Assembly: GCA_016719615.1 (NCBI GenBank)
Contig: JADJYQ010000001.1
Span: forward strand, 1,152,501-1,216,500
Length of the DNA stretch: 64,000 bases
Reading direction: 5' to 3'
DNA from: Saprospiraceae bacterium
GTDB taxonomy: Bacteria; Bacteroidota; Bacteroidia; Chitinophagales; Saprospiraceae
Below are positions 27,209-36,913 of the stretch, piece by piece. The notes below the pieces were generated by a model. That model did no database searches, was not told the origin of the DNA, and saw nothing but the letters and a program-made list of their open reading frames with translations. Position 1 is the stretch's first letter, and the number at the start of each line of letters is the position of its first letter. The translations under genes were made by a program, and so were the position numbers.

Positions 27209-29854
27209 ATGGATTCCCGCAGCATTCGCCAAACGTTTTTAGAGTTTTTTGAAAAACATCAACATAAAATTGTGCCTTCTGCGCCAATTGTCGTCAAAAA
27301 TGACCCCACTTTGATGTTCACAAACGCAGGGATGAATCAATTCAAAGACTATTTTCTCGGGAATCAGCCCGCACAAAACAAAAGAATTGCCGATAGCCAG
27401 AAATGTCTTCGAGTGAGTGGAAAACACAACGATCTGGAAGAAGTAGGCACAGATGGCTATCACCACACCATGTTTGAAATGTTGGGCAACTGGTCATTTG
27501 GAGATTATTTCAAAGAAGAGGCCATCGAGATGGCATGGAAACTCCTTACTGAGGTCTACGGTTTGCAAAAAGACAGAATCTACGTTTCTGTATTTGGGGG
27601 AGATACCCAGGAAGGATTGGCAAGAGATGAAGAGGCTATAGGATACTGGAAAAAATGGGTCGACGAAGAGCGCATCCTGAGTTTTGGCAAAAAAGATAAT
27701 TTTTGGGAAATGGGTGATACCGGCCCATGCGGTCCCTGTTCAGAGATTCATTATGATATCAGAAGCGATGAATTGCGAAAGTCAAAGCCAGGAGCTGATC
27801 TCGTTAATGTTGGAACACCCGATGTCATCGAAATCTGGAACCTCGTTTTTATCCAGTATAATAGAAAAGCAAATGGTAGTCTGGAAGAACTTCCCGATAA
27901 ACATATTGATACGGGAATGGGTTTTGAAAGATTGGCGATGGTCCTACAAGGCAAAACTGCCAGCTACGATACAGATATTTTTAGTCCGTTCATTCGTTTC
28001 ATTTCCGAATTTACAGGGATCACTTATAAAGCTAGTTATGATTTTTCTGAAAAATCAGATCTTGCCATGCGCGTAATTGCAGATCATATTAGAGCAGTCT
28101 GCTTTGCCATTGCAGATGGATCTCTACCTTCTAATACAGGTCCGGGTTATGTTATTCGCCGGATCTTAAGAAGAGCTGTGAGATATTATTACTCTTTTCT
28201 CGGAATTAAGGATCCATTTCTGTTCAGACTGGTACCGATCTTATTGGAACAAATGGGAAATGTTTACACGGAGTTGGCGGCGCAAAGCAAATTGATCAGT
28301 AACGTATTGCTGGAAGAAGAGGCTTCTTTTCTGCGCACCTTAGAAGAGGGCTTGCGCAAAATCGAGGCCCTCGATCAAAATATGCAAACCCTATCGGGCA
28401 AATTGGCATTTGAACTCTATGACACTTATGGTTTCCCTTTTGACCTCACCCAATTAATTGCAAAAGAAAACAATTGGAAAGTGGATGAGCAAGGTTTTCA
28501 TGATGCCATGTTGCAACAAAAGGAACGTTCGAGATCAGATGCCAAAAAAGAATATTCTGATTGGAACATTATTCATGATGGAACCAGTCATTTTGTTGGA
28601 TACGATACAGATGAAGTTGAATCTACCAAATTGTTGAGATGGAGAAAACTTGCGCTAAAAGGACAAAACGTTTTTCAGTTGGTATTTGAAACGACTCCCT
28701 TTTATCCGGAAGGTGGCGGACAGGTAGGCGATAAAGGCATTGCAGTATTTGATGGGAGTCCCATTGAAATAACAGAAACCCTCAAAGAAAACGAGCTCAT
28801 CCTTCATATGGCTTCAAGTTTACCTGAGCATTTGGATAAACCCGTTAGCTTAAAAATAAATTCTTACCGGAGAAGTTTGATCGAAAACAACCATAGCGCA
28901 ACGCATTTACTACACGCTGCGCTGCGTAAAGTTTTGGGAAGCCATGTACAGCAAAGAGGTTCATTAGTTCAGGATTCTTATCTGCGTTTTGATTTTTCGC
29001 ATTTCCAAAAAATGGATGAGGAATCTATCGCTAAGGTAGAACAGTTGGTCAATGAAAAAATCCGCGAAAACATTGCACGAATAGAACGGAGGTCAGCTCC
29101 CATTGATGAAGCAAAACAAGCAGGTGCTATGATGCTTTTTGGTGAAAAATATGGAGATAAAGTAAGAATGATCACATTTGACCCGGCTTATTCGATTGAG
29201 TTATGTGGAGGATGTCACGTAGATACTACAGGGCAGATCGGTTTCTTTAAAATTATTTCGGAAACAGCCATCGCTGCAGGTATCCGACGAATAGAAGCCG
29301 TCACGGCTATTGAGGCGGAAAAATTGATCAGAGCACAATTTCAACAAATGTTTGAAATCAAAAATTTATTAAAGAATCCGAATAATGCCGTTGATTCGAT
29401 TCATCATTTGCTTGAAGAAAATAAAACACTTCAAAAGCAGGTCCAGGAACTCAAAGAAGCTCAGGCCATGGCTTTGAAGCAGACCATGCTCAGCAAAAGT
29501 GATCGCATTGCCGGAATCCGTCTGCTATGTGAAGTGATTCCTGTCGATGACGGCAAAATTGCCAAAAGTCTCATTTATCAAATTGCAAAAGAAATGGAGC
29601 CTGCTATCATTCTTTTTGGTTTTATCGAAAACGAAAAGCCACAATTGATGTGTCTCATTTCTGAGGAATTGACGAAAGCATACGCTTATAATGCTTCCAG
29701 TTGGGTTCGCGAAATTGCTAAGCATATAGATGGTGGTGGGGGTGGTCAGGCATTTTTTGCAACCGCTGGCGGTAAAAATGCAAATGGGCTCAATGCTGCG
29801 GTTGAATTTTCTAAACAATTGATTCAGGAACAAATTTCAAAAGTCAATACATGA
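27209..29854 (+). CDS. alaS: Alanyl-tRNA synthetase
   Basis: Charges tRNA-Ala. The 881-residue protein has the class II catalytic core (FTNAGMNQFKDYFLG near the start, GDTGPCGPCSEIHYD), the editing domain with HSATH and CGGCH zinc ligands, a coiled-coil linker and the C-Ala domain with the glycine run GGGGGQAFFATAGG. Length is normal and the frame intact. It heads an operon, as its TGA overlaps the next ATG by four bases. Confidence 0.98.
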   Translation: MDSRSIRQTFLEFFEKHQHKIVPSAPIVVKNDPTLMFTNAGMNQFKDYFLGNQPAQNKRIADSQKCLRVSGKHNDLEEVGTDGYHHTMFEMLGNWSFGDYFKEEAIEMAWKLLTEVYGLQKDRIYVSVFGGDTQEGLARDEEAIGYWKKWVDEERILSFGKKDNFWEMGDTGPCGPCSEIHYDIRSDELRKSKPGADLVNVGTPDVIEIWNLVFIQYNRKANGSLEELPDKHIDTGMGFERLAMVLQGKTASYDTDIFSPFIRFISEFTGITYKASYDFSEKSDLAMRVIADHIRAVCFAIADGSLPSNTGPGYVIRRILRRAVRYYYSFLGIKDPFLFRLVPILLEQMGNVYTELAAQSKLISNVLLEEEASFLRTLEEGLRKIEALDQNMQTLSGKLAFELYDTYGFPFDLTQLIAKENNWKVDEQGFHDAMLQQKERSRSDAKKEYSDWNIIHDGTSHFVGYDTDEVESTKLLRWRKLALKGQNVFQLVFETTPFYPEGGGQVGDKGIAVFDGSPIEITETLKENELILHMASSLPEHLDKPVSLKINSYRRSLIENNHSATHLLHAALRKVLGSHVQQRGSLVQDSYLRFDFSHFQKMDEESIAKVEQLVNEKIRENIARIERRSAPIDEAKQAGAMMLFGEKYGDKVRMITFDPAYSIELCGGCHVDTTGQIGFFKIISETAIAAGIRRIEAVTAIEAEKLIRAQFQQMFEIKNLLKNPNNAVDSIHHLLEENKTLQKQVQELKEAQAMALKQTMLSKSDRIAGIRLLCEVIPVDDGKIAKSLIYQIAKEMEPAIILFGFIENEKPQLMCLISEELTKAYAYNASSWVREIAKHIDGGGGGQAFFATAGGKNANGLNAAVEFSKQLIQEQISKVNT

Positions 29855-30144
29855 TCCAGGCATTTATATATATCTTCTGTATATTCGCTTTGTTTGTAGG
29901 ATTTAACATTTACATCCGTGTGAAAACGTTTAAATTTTATAAGCAACTGGTAGATCGCCGCATCCAATTTCATTTTAAAGATATTTTCAGCAAATTAAGA
30001 TGGGAAAAGATTCTTGCGCAATATCCAGATGATATCGATTTGCTGAATCGTTTTCGCAAACACATGCTTACGACTGGTTTGCTCTTTGTGTGTGTGATCA
30101 TCCTCGTATTCCTCCTTTTATTTTTCATGAGAAATATTCAATAA
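29851..30144 (+). CDS. Small membrane protein of unknown function
   Basis: A 97-residue protein whose ATG overlaps the alaS stop (ATGA). It has an N-terminal membrane helix (about residues 4-24), a basic soluble middle (KTFKFYKQLVDRRIQFHFKD) and a C-terminal helix (GLLFVCVIILVFLLLFFM). No family recognised. Coupled translation and the next gene only four bases away indicate that it is expressed. Confidence 0.65.
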   Translation: MIQAFIYIFCIFALFVGFNIYIRVKTFKFYKQLVDRRIQFHFKDIFSKLRWEKILAQYPDDIDLLNRFRKHMLTTGLLFVCVIILVFLLLFFMRNIQ

Positions 30145-30148
30145 ACCC

Positions 30149-31120
30149 ATGTCCATTCAAAAATTGAAAATTGGTCTATTGGGTGCCGGACATCTCGGTA
30201 AAATTCACTTAAAATGCTTGCTGGAATTGCCACAATGGGAGCTTGTTGGTTTTTATGACATTGTGCCGGAAACCAGAGCAGAGGTCTCCAAACTTTTTGG
30301 GATACCAGCTTTCGATGATTTGGATGCATTCATCGAAAAATGCGATGCATTAGATATTGTGAGTTCAACTTCTGCACACGCTTCATTGGCCACTAGATGC
30401 ATTCAGGCCGGGAAACATTGCTTTATCGAAAAACCGGTGAGTAGTACCCTGGAAGAAGCAGTAAGCCTGGAAAAACTCAGCAAAGAGTATCGCGTAAATG
30501 TTCAGATTGGGCATGTAGAGCGCTTCAATCCAAGCTTTGCTGCAGTAAGACCTTTTATAAAAAATCCGAGATTTATTGAAGCGCATCGATTATCCAGTTT
30601 TAATCCTCGTGGAAGGGATGTTTCTGTCGTTCATGACATCATGATCCATGATTTGGATTTGATCTGTTTAATGGCCAATAGTCCATTTAAAGAAATACGG
30701 GCCAACGGAGTCTCATTGGTAAGTCCATTGCCCGACATTTGTAACGCTCGCATTGAATTTGAAAGCGGTTTGGTTTGTAATGTTACGGCCAGCAGGATTT
30801 CGCTTAAACAAATGCGCAAACTTCGAATTTTCCAGGAAGATGCCTACATTAGTCTGGATATGCTCGAAAAAGAAGCCCAGGTCATCAGACTTTTGGATGG
30901 ACCTCTTGATGATACCATTGAAATTGACACACACCGAGGTAAAAAATATATTAGTCTGGTCAATCCGGAAATAAAAAATATGAACGCCATTGTGGAAGAA
31001 TTAAAATCTTTTCATAAAAGCATCGTTAATGATGAAGTTCCAGAGGTCAATTTGCATGAAGGAATTCAGGTAATGACCTTGGTTCAGGCAATAACGAAGC
31101 AAATCGACCAAAACCAATGA
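30149..31120 (+). CDS. Gfo/Idh/MocA family NAD(P)-dependent oxidoreductase
   Basis: Sugar-type dehydrogenase of 323 residues. N-terminal Rossmann fold with GLLGAGHLGKIHL, the conserved EKPVS motif near residue 98 and the QIGHVERFNP segment of this family, then the alpha/beta domain with HDIMIHDLDL. Homologues in Bacteroidota often sit in envelope or polysaccharide gene sets; the sugar transferase gene downstream in the same operon supports a role in nucleotide-sugar chemistry, as inference. It overlaps the following gene by four bases. Confidence 0.9.
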   Translation: MSIQKLKIGLLGAGHLGKIHLKCLLELPQWELVGFYDIVPETRAEVSKLFGIPAFDDLDAFIEKCDALDIVSSTSAHASLATRCIQAGKHCFIEKPVSSTLEEAVSLEKLSKEYRVNVQIGHVERFNPSFAAVRPFIKNPRFIEAHRLSSFNPRGRDVSVVHDIMIHDLDLICLMANSPFKEIRANGVSLVSPLPDICNARIEFESGLVCNVTASRISLKQMRKLRIFQEDAYISLDMLEKEAQVIRLLDGPLDDTIEIDTHRGKKYISLVNPEIKNMNAIVEELKSFHKSIVNDEVPEVNLHEGIQVMTLVQAITKQIDQNQ

Positions 31121-31977
31121 GCTTTTTCCAAAAACGCTTTACTTACTTTATATCTTTTTTGGTTTTATATGCATGTGATACAGAGCAAGAACCAGCCCCG
31201 GCTTATTTAACGGTCCAGGACTTTAGCTTTCAGGCTAAACCAGGCGAAGGGACTTCAAGGCAAAATATTACGGACGCCTGGATTTATGTAAACAATCAAT
31301 ATGTTGGTGCTTATGAATTACCGGCCACAATCCCTGTATTATCAAGTGGTTTGTTAGAGGTATTGATTCAAGCCGGTTTTCGCAAAAATGGGCGGATTAC
31401 GAGTCCTTCGCGTTATGAATTGTTAGAACCTTATCAAACAACAGCCTTGTTTGATCCGCTTGAAACTACGCAGCTAGCTCCTTCAACTGCTTACCAGGCA
31501 AATTTGGATTTTACTTTTTTAGAAGAATTTGAGGGTGTCCATTTTTTAAATATTGACCGCGATGGCAATTCGGAAACAAAAATATTATTGAGCACGGTTG
31601 AAGATGCTTTCGAAGGATTGAGATCTGGTGTCATAGAATTAACCAAGGACCGCAAATCCTTGCTTGCGGTTTACGATATCGAAAAAGTCATCCCGCAAAG
31701 TCCGGACCCCATCATTCTCGAATTACATTTCAAAGCAGATATTCCATTTTCAATTGGATTTCTGGGGAATAAAGGTGCATTGGGAGAAGATTATTTAATC
31801 AATGCAAGTCTTTTACCTAAAAAAGAATGGACCAAAGCATATTTTGATTTCAGAGATATTATAAATGATTCCAACGCAAACGGATATCGTCTGGCAATTT
31901 CAGCAAATTTTCAGGAGGATACTGCTATTGCAATACAGCGAATTTTATTGGATAACATCAAAGTGGTACATCGTTAA
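31117..31977 (+). CDS. Lipoprotein of unknown function
   Basis: A 286-residue protein with a lipoprotein signal (FISFLVLYAC, Cys 20) followed by a negatively charged spacer. A PEGA-like early segment (AWIYVNNQYVGAYELPATIPVL) suggests a carbohydrate- or surface-linked beta domain, and a second beta-rich domain follows (residues 130-285). It overlaps the oxidoreductase gene and precedes the sugar transferase by three bases, so it belongs to the same operon. Function unknown. Confidence 0.7.
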   Translation: MSFFQKRFTYFISFLVLYACDTEQEPAPAYLTVQDFSFQAKPGEGTSRQNITDAWIYVNNQYVGAYELPATIPVLSSGLLEVLIQAGFRKNGRITSPSRYELLEPYQTTALFDPLETTQLAPSTAYQANLDFTFLEEFEGVHFLNIDRDGNSETKILLSTVEDAFEGLRSGVIELTKDRKSLLAVYDIEKVIPQSPDPIILELHFKADIPFSIGFLGNKGALGEDYLINASLLPKKEWTKAYFDFRDIINDSNANGYRLAISANFQEDTAIAIQRILLDNIKVVHR

Positions 31978-31980
31978 TCC

Positions 31981-33393
31981 ATGTTCAAACGGAAAGAAAA
32001 TTTTATATATCAGGCCGGTGATTTCCTGCTTTCTCTGATCGCCTGGTACCTCTTTTTCGAATATCTAAGTGCAAACGAATATATCCGTGCGAAAGAGCCG
32101 AATCAAATTGACCTGTTTTTCTTTATCGGATTCTTTCTAGTCCCTTTTAGTTGGTCTTTGTTTTATATACTCACCGAACAATACCGCGATGTGTATAGAT
32201 TATCGCGCTGGTCTGTATTTTCGCAAACCCTGATGTCCTCTATATTCGGAAGCCTTGTTCTTTTTTTTATTTTACTAGCGAATAAAAATATTCAGTTTGA
32301 CGGAAGGTATTTTTCTGCGATTGCAGTCTATTTTTCTCTGCATTTCGGACTCTCTATAATTTTTCGCTTGGTTTATCTCACGTATATCAGTAATAGACTC
32401 AAAAAAGGTCAGGTTGGATTTAATACTATTATCATTGGTGGGGATCAAAGTGCAGTAAAACTTTTTAAAGAAATTAGTTCTTTGCATTATTCTCTTGGCC
32501 ATAAATTTTTAGGTTTTATTCACTCCAATGGTTCAAGTTCAAATGAACTCGTGCAATATCTTCCGGAAGTTGGCGGACTCAAAAATATTGAAACTGTGAT
32601 TCGCAATTTAAATATTGAAGAAGTGATTATTGCCATAGAATCTACAGAACATGAAAAACTAAAATCCATTTTGGATGTATTGTTTGAATTTGGTGATCGC
32701 TTAATTATTCGAACCATTCCTGACACTTATGATATTTTATTGGGTACTGTTCGATTAAACCATTTGTATGGGGCTATTCTAATTGAAGTGCGACAAGAGA
32801 TTATGCCCAGATGGCAAATATTTTTCAAAAGAGTTTTGGATTTGATGGTCAGTTTTCTGGCATTGCTCATTTTGATGCCACTCATTGCTTATATTTATCT
32901 TCGCTCTAAAATTTCTGCAAGAGGGCCCGCTATTTATAGTCAGGAGCGTATTGGCTTAAATGGAAAGCCATTTCAAATCTATAAATTCAGATCTATGAAT
33001 GTAGAAGCAGAAGAAAACGGACCTTTGTTGTCCTATGAAGGCGATCCACGCATTACGCCCTGGGGCGCTATACTTAGAAAATGGAGATTAGATGAAATTC
33101 CACAATTCATAAATGTGATTAAAGGTGATATGTCACTTGTAGGGCCACGTCCTGAAAGAAAATATTTTATCGATCAGATCATGCAGAACGCGCCACATTA
33201 TAAACATTTATTAAAAGTGAGACCGGGAATTACCTCATGGGGTCAGGTTAAATTCGGCTATGCGTCTTCATTAGAAGAAATGATGAAACGATTGGAGTAT
33301 GATATTCTTTACATCGAAAACCGTTCCTTGGGTCTTGATTTTAAAATCTTGTTTTATACCGTTGCGGTATTGATTCAGGGCAAAGGAAAATAA
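31981..33393 (+). CDS. Polyprenyl-phosphate sugar-1-phosphate transferase (exopolysaccharide initiating enzyme)
   Basis: Transfers a sugar phosphate from a nucleotide sugar to undecaprenyl phosphate, starting a surface polysaccharide repeat. The 470-residue protein has four membrane helices, a Rossmann CoA-binding-type domain (FNTIIIGGDQ to VIIAIES), a fifth hydrophobic helix and the catalytic domain with YKFRSM, DEIPQFINVIKGDMSLVGPRPE and PGITSWGQV, ending YIENRSLGLDFKIL. All hallmark motifs are present. The exact sugar cannot be read. It is the intact counterpart of the second half of the protein at 5953-7890. Confidence 0.93.
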   Translation: MFKRKENFIYQAGDFLLSLIAWYLFFEYLSANEYIRAKEPNQIDLFFFIGFFLVPFSWSLFYILTEQYRDVYRLSRWSVFSQTLMSSIFGSLVLFFILLANKNIQFDGRYFSAIAVYFSLHFGLSIIFRLVYLTYISNRLKKGQVGFNTIIIGGDQSAVKLFKEISSLHYSLGHKFLGFIHSNGSSSNELVQYLPEVGGLKNIETVIRNLNIEEVIIAIESTEHEKLKSILDVLFEFGDRLIIRTIPDTYDILLGTVRLNHLYGAILIEVRQEIMPRWQIFFKRVLDLMVSFLALLILMPLIAYIYLRSKISARGPAIYSQERIGLNGKPFQIYKFRSMNVEAEENGPLLSYEGDPRITPWGAILRKWRLDEIPQFINVIKGDMSLVGPRPERKYFIDQIMQNAPHYKHLLKVRPGITSWGQVKFGYASSLEEMMKRLEYDILYIENRSLGLDFKILFYTVAVLIQGKGK

Positions 33394-34574
33394 TTACTGC
33401 ATATTTTCGATAATCATTGCTGATGCTCCGCCGCCGCCATTACAAATAGCGGCCAGACCATATCTGGAATTTTGCTGCTTGAGTATATACACAAGAGTGG
33501 TCAATATTCTAGACCCCGAAGAACCCAGCGGATGCCCCATAGCAACAGCGCCGCCTTTGATGTTGATGATATCCGGATTGACTTGGAGAATTTGTTGAAA
33601 AGCCAAAGGAACTACAGCAAAAGCTTCATTGACTTCAACAAAAGAAATATCATTCCATTGTAAACCGGCTTTATCCAAAACTTTTTTGAGGCTAGGGTGG
33701 GTGAAGTGGTGAACCATATAGGGGCTTGTTCTGCCTCAGCACTTGCAACGATACGTGCAAGTGGTTTAAGTCCGAGTTCTTTTAATTTAGATTCACTTAC
33801 AAGTATCAAAGCAGATGCGCCATCATTGATGGTAGAAGCATTGGCAGCAGTAACGGTTCCATCTTTGGAAAAACTAGCCTTCAAGCCTGGTATTTTTGCA
33901 AAGTCCACTTTTCTGATTTCTTCATCTTCCTGAAATGAAATTGGGTCGCCTTTTTTTTGCGGGAGCAGGATGGGTATGATTTCATTTTTAAAATCACCAG
34001 CTTCGCTGGCTTTTTGTGAGCGCTGATAGGAGCGAATGGCATATGCATCTTGCATTTCTCTGGTCAATCCATATTTAGTCGCCGCAAGATCTCCACATGC
34101 TCCCATGGCCGAATGGTTGTAAGCATCTGAAAGGCCATCCTTTTGTAAGCCATCAATCAGTTGGGAGTGTCCATATTTCGCGCCCCATCTCATGGACTCC
34201 GCGTAAAACGGAATATTCGACATACTTTCCATTCCACCAGCTAATACGATATCTGCATCGCCCAATTGAATCGACTGTGCACCCAATGCCACAGCTTTCA
34301 TGCCGGATGAGCAAACTTTGTTGACGGTTGTACAAATGGTTGAAGCAGGTAATTCAGAACCCAGGCAAACCTGTCTTGCCGGAGCCTGGCCCAAATTTGC
34401 GGAGCAAACATTACCCATCCAAACTTGCTCTATCAATTCTTTGTCAATTCCTGATTTTGCGATTGCTCCTTGGGCAGCATGAATCCCCAATTGGATCGCA
34501 GACATACCTGCTAATGAACCACCAAAGCTGCCCATGGCGGTGCGTGCAGCGGAAACTATATATACCTCATTCAT
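33394..34574 (-). CDS. Acetyl-CoA C-acyltransferase (thiolase), one frameshift
   Basis: Condenses or cleaves acyl-CoAs in fatty-acid or acetoacetyl-CoA metabolism. It has the nucleophilic cysteine in NKVCSSGMKA, the GGAVAMGHPLG motif and the final CNGGGGASAM cysteine. Frame is lost around 33682-33720, where the homopolymer AAAAAA (minus strand) separates APIWFTTSPTLA from KKVLDKAGLQWNDISFVEVNEAFA. Rebuilt length is about 393 residues, normal for the family. No other fatty-acid degradation gene is next to it. The gene is convergent with the sugar transferase; their stop codons touch. Confidence 0.92.
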
Positions 34575-34819
34575 TTATTTACTTTTTAAAGGGCGCAAAT
34601 ATAGGCTGGTTGTGTTCTAATATAACAAATCTTTGGGAAATTGGATTAAATTTTCTTTAATTATCTGAAAATGAATTTGTTGCTCATTTTTCAATCCGAA
34701 GGGAAGCTCGTTTTTAATTAATTTTTGAAAAAATGATAAAAGATTTGTTGACAATCATCCGATTAATCCTATTCATTAAGAAATGAGCAAATAATTCTTT
34801 AACAACAAAATCAAACACG

Positions 34820-35047
34820 ATGAAAAAGTCAATAAAATTATCTTTCATATGCGCTTTCGTTTGGATTTCCATTTCGCTCAGCAGTTGTTTTAAAGAGCGC
34901 GTCTTTGATCCCGGCTCTCAAGGCTTTTGCAAGCCCTGCCATACAGAAGTTGATTGTTGCTGTGGCTTAAAATGTTATTCATTCTTCAATAAACAAGGAG
35001 TGTATAACAGATGTGCGGAAAGTTATACGAAATCGTGCAAGATCTAA
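34820..35047 (+). CDS. Cys-rich knottin-like small lipoprotein
   Basis: A 75-residue protein with lipoprotein signal (ISISLSSC). The mature part holds nine cysteines in about 52 residues with spacing C-x(15)-C-x(2)-C-x(5)-CCC-x(3)-C-x(11)-C-x(7)-C, including DCCCGLKC, like inhibitor-cystine-knot and colipase-type mini-proteins. A disulfide-rich, protease-resistant surface domain is likely. No family recognised; role unknown. Confidence 0.7.
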   Translation: MKKSIKLSFICAFVWISISLSSCFKERVFDPGSQGFCKPCHTEVDCCCGLKCYSFFNKQGVYNRCAESYTKSCKI

Positions 35048-35108
35048 ATCAAACAACAAATCAACTTATCTCTAAAAAAATAAATTCTTCAAAATTTAAA
35101 CTACAATT

Positions 35109-35534
35109 ATGAAAGTCAGCTTTTTATTTTACTTCTTCCTGTTGACCTGCATGCAGGGCTTCAGTCAGGCACCTATGCCAACACCTGCATTGAAATCTAT
35201 TGAAATCAGAAAATCTAAATTTTACCAGGAAGGCGTCCGATTAAAACCGGGAAAACCTCTCGGATTGGCTCTGCAAAAAGCAAATAATGCAGAAGTAAAT
35301 CAATTATTCAAAAAAGGAAAGAATTTGCAAACCGCAGGAATAGTGGTGCAATGCGTAGGTTTAGCAGTAATGCTTGCGGGTCTGGCCTCAACTTCAAGTG
35401 AATCCTCCATTGGTGGAAAAACGATTGCAGGTGCAGCGATTTCACTCTAAGGAGTACTGATCGGGTTGCCGGGTGGCAAAAGCAAGAAAAAAGCAGTTAC
35501 GAAATACAATGAAGTCATCAATCAATTGAAATGA
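35109..35534 (+). CDS. Small exported protein of unknown function, in-frame TAA
   Basis: Signal peptide MKVSFLFYFFLLTCMQGFSQ, then a basic region and a hydrophobic stretch with VQCVGLAVMLAGLA. TAA at 35448-35450 interrupts the frame after GAAISL; it continues as GVLIGLPGGKSKKKAVTKYNEVINQLK to TGA at 35532-35534, one base before the next gene. The tail with hydrophobic plus KSKKKA looks like a membrane segment with a basic end, so the full 141-codon frame is likely the original gene. Confidence 0.6.
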
Positions 35535-35535
35535 T

Positions 35536-36105
35536 ATGAAAACCATTTTAAAATTTTGTTTGGCATTGACTGTTTTGCAATCCTGTGTCACGCCCAAATA
35601 CATTGCACCAGAACATCTGGATCCACAATTTACTTCCATAACAAATGATACCATTTATATACTTTCTTTGGCTGATATAAGAAAAAATTCAAAGGACGTT
35701 TTTAAAAAGGAAAACTATCTGCGTAAGAATATGCTGAGGTATCTGAGCAAAAAAAATTACAATGCTGTATTTACGACAAGTGAAAAAATCTTAGCAGAGA
35801 AAATTTCATATGAACAACTTATCAATTATGACGAAAAAATAGAGTCCTATTTGGGAAATGCATCTCAGAGGTACGTATTTTTAACCGTGTTGATGGAACA
35901 GGAATCAACTTCATGTGGCATTGGTAAGCGCGCAGGATTGACTATTTCCGGTTTTGTGTTTGACAAACTAAATAGAAGATTATTGTGGAAAAATGTAGGC
36001 TCCGGTTCAGATACTTCTTTTGGTTTAATGGCCATCGCGAGTTCCGGACTTTCTATAGATGAGGCAGCATACGAATTAATGCAAGGTTTACCCAAAAGAA
36101 AATAA
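35536..36105 (+). CDS. Putative lipoprotein of unknown function
   Basis: A 189-residue protein with lipobox (LALTVLQSC, Cys 17). The middle contains an alpha/beta region (TIYILSLADIRKNSKDVF, YVFLTVLMEQES) and ends with GFVFDKLNRRLLWKN and a helix, an arrangement like small outer-membrane-assembly or secretion lipoproteins. I do not recognise a named family. It directly follows the interrupted small gene, and the two probably form one unit. Confidence 0.65.
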   Translation: MKTILKFCLALTVLQSCVTPKYIAPEHLDPQFTSITNDTIYILSLADIRKNSKDVFKKENYLRKNMLRYLSKKNYNAVFTTSEKILAEKISYEQLINYDEKIESYLGNASQRYVFLTVLMEQESTSCGIGKRAGLTISGFVFDKLNRRLLWKNVGSGSDTSFGLMAIASSGLSIDEAAYELMQGLPKRK

Positions 36106-36166
36106 ATTGATTTCATGAGGGAATTAAAATTCAGTAGAAGTTTGCTTTACTCGATGGTTAAAATTC

Positions 36167-36202
36167 TTTAAGCGGTAAACTCAGGTGAATTGGCTATTTT
36201 TG
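36167..36202 (+). promoter_or_regulatory. Bacteroidota-type promoter of the sigma/CHAT operon
   Basis: TATTTTTG at 36195-36202 fits the -7 consensus exactly; TTTA at 36167-36170 is a near match to the -33 element with a 24-bp spacer. The ATG of the sigma factor is 23 bp downstream of the -7 element. Confidence 0.5.
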
Positions 36203-36224
36203 AGTTCATAAATATACCTCATCC

Positions 36225-36881
36225 ATGGCTAAGGATCCGAAAAGTGATTCAGAGATTGTCAAATTGATAAAGCAAAAGGAAGGCAACAAAGCAATTAAAC
36301 TGCTCTATCAGACCAGAAAAGATGACCTCAAGAGCATTGTTAATTATGTTATGAATAATAGTGGTTCAAAAGAAGAAGGTTTGATGATCCTCGATGATGC
36401 AGTTACCGAGTTTTGGGCTAATTGTGACTCTGGTCATTTTGATTATAATCCGGAATCCACGTTGGATCATTACATTTTTGGAGTAGCCAGAAATATGTGG
36501 TTGAGCGAATTGAAAAGAAAGAAAAGAGACCGGCCTGTAGATCCTATAAATTTTAGTGATAAAAATACAGGCGGGGACGATCCAGATCCTCTTTCAAAGC
36601 AAGACTTGAGGGAGATTCTGACATTTCGAAAATTTGAAAGGGATGAATATCTGGCTTTTGCTGATTGTTTTGAAAAGCTTTCGGAAAAGAAAAAGCAAAT
36701 CTTATTGATGAGAGATTATGATGAAAAGTCCTATGAAGAAATTGCCATATTGTTGGCATATGCCAAACCGAATGTCAGTGAAGACGAACTTAAAAAGGCT
36801 GGAAATGTTGTAAAGCAGACCTTGAGCAGACTTAAAAATGAAGATTTGGATCCATGTCTTAAAGTTAAATTGAGAAAATAA
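36225..36881 (+). CDS. ECF-type RNA polymerase sigma factor
   Basis: A 218-residue sigma-70-family protein. Region 2 runs from about residue 20 to 105 (LDDAVTEFWANCDSG, DHYIFGVARNMWLSELKRKKR) and region 4 from about 145 to 205, with CFEKLSEKKKQILLMRDYDEKSYEEIA as the helix-turn-helix start. It starts a three-gene operon: the gene for a single-pass membrane protein follows after 32 bp and a TPR-CHAT gene after that. This arrangement suggests control by a membrane partner. The region 2/4 match is clear; target promoters are unknown. Confidence 0.85.
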   Translation: MAKDPKSDSEIVKLIKQKEGNKAIKLLYQTRKDDLKSIVNYVMNNSGSKEEGLMILDDAVTEFWANCDSGHFDYNPESTLDHYIFGVARNMWLSELKRKKRDRPVDPINFSDKNTGGDDPDPLSKQDLREILTFRKFERDEYLAFADCFEKLSEKKKQILLMRDYDEKSYEEIAILLAYAKPNVSEDELKKAGNVVKQTLSRLKNEDLDPCLKVKLRK

Positions 36882-36913
36882 GTTTTGTGAGCATCTTATA
36901 GAGAAAATAAACA

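Noticed and set aside
33394..35047. Prophage, insertion sequence or integron
   Set aside because: No transposase, integrase, phage structural gene or terminal repeat was found in the window.
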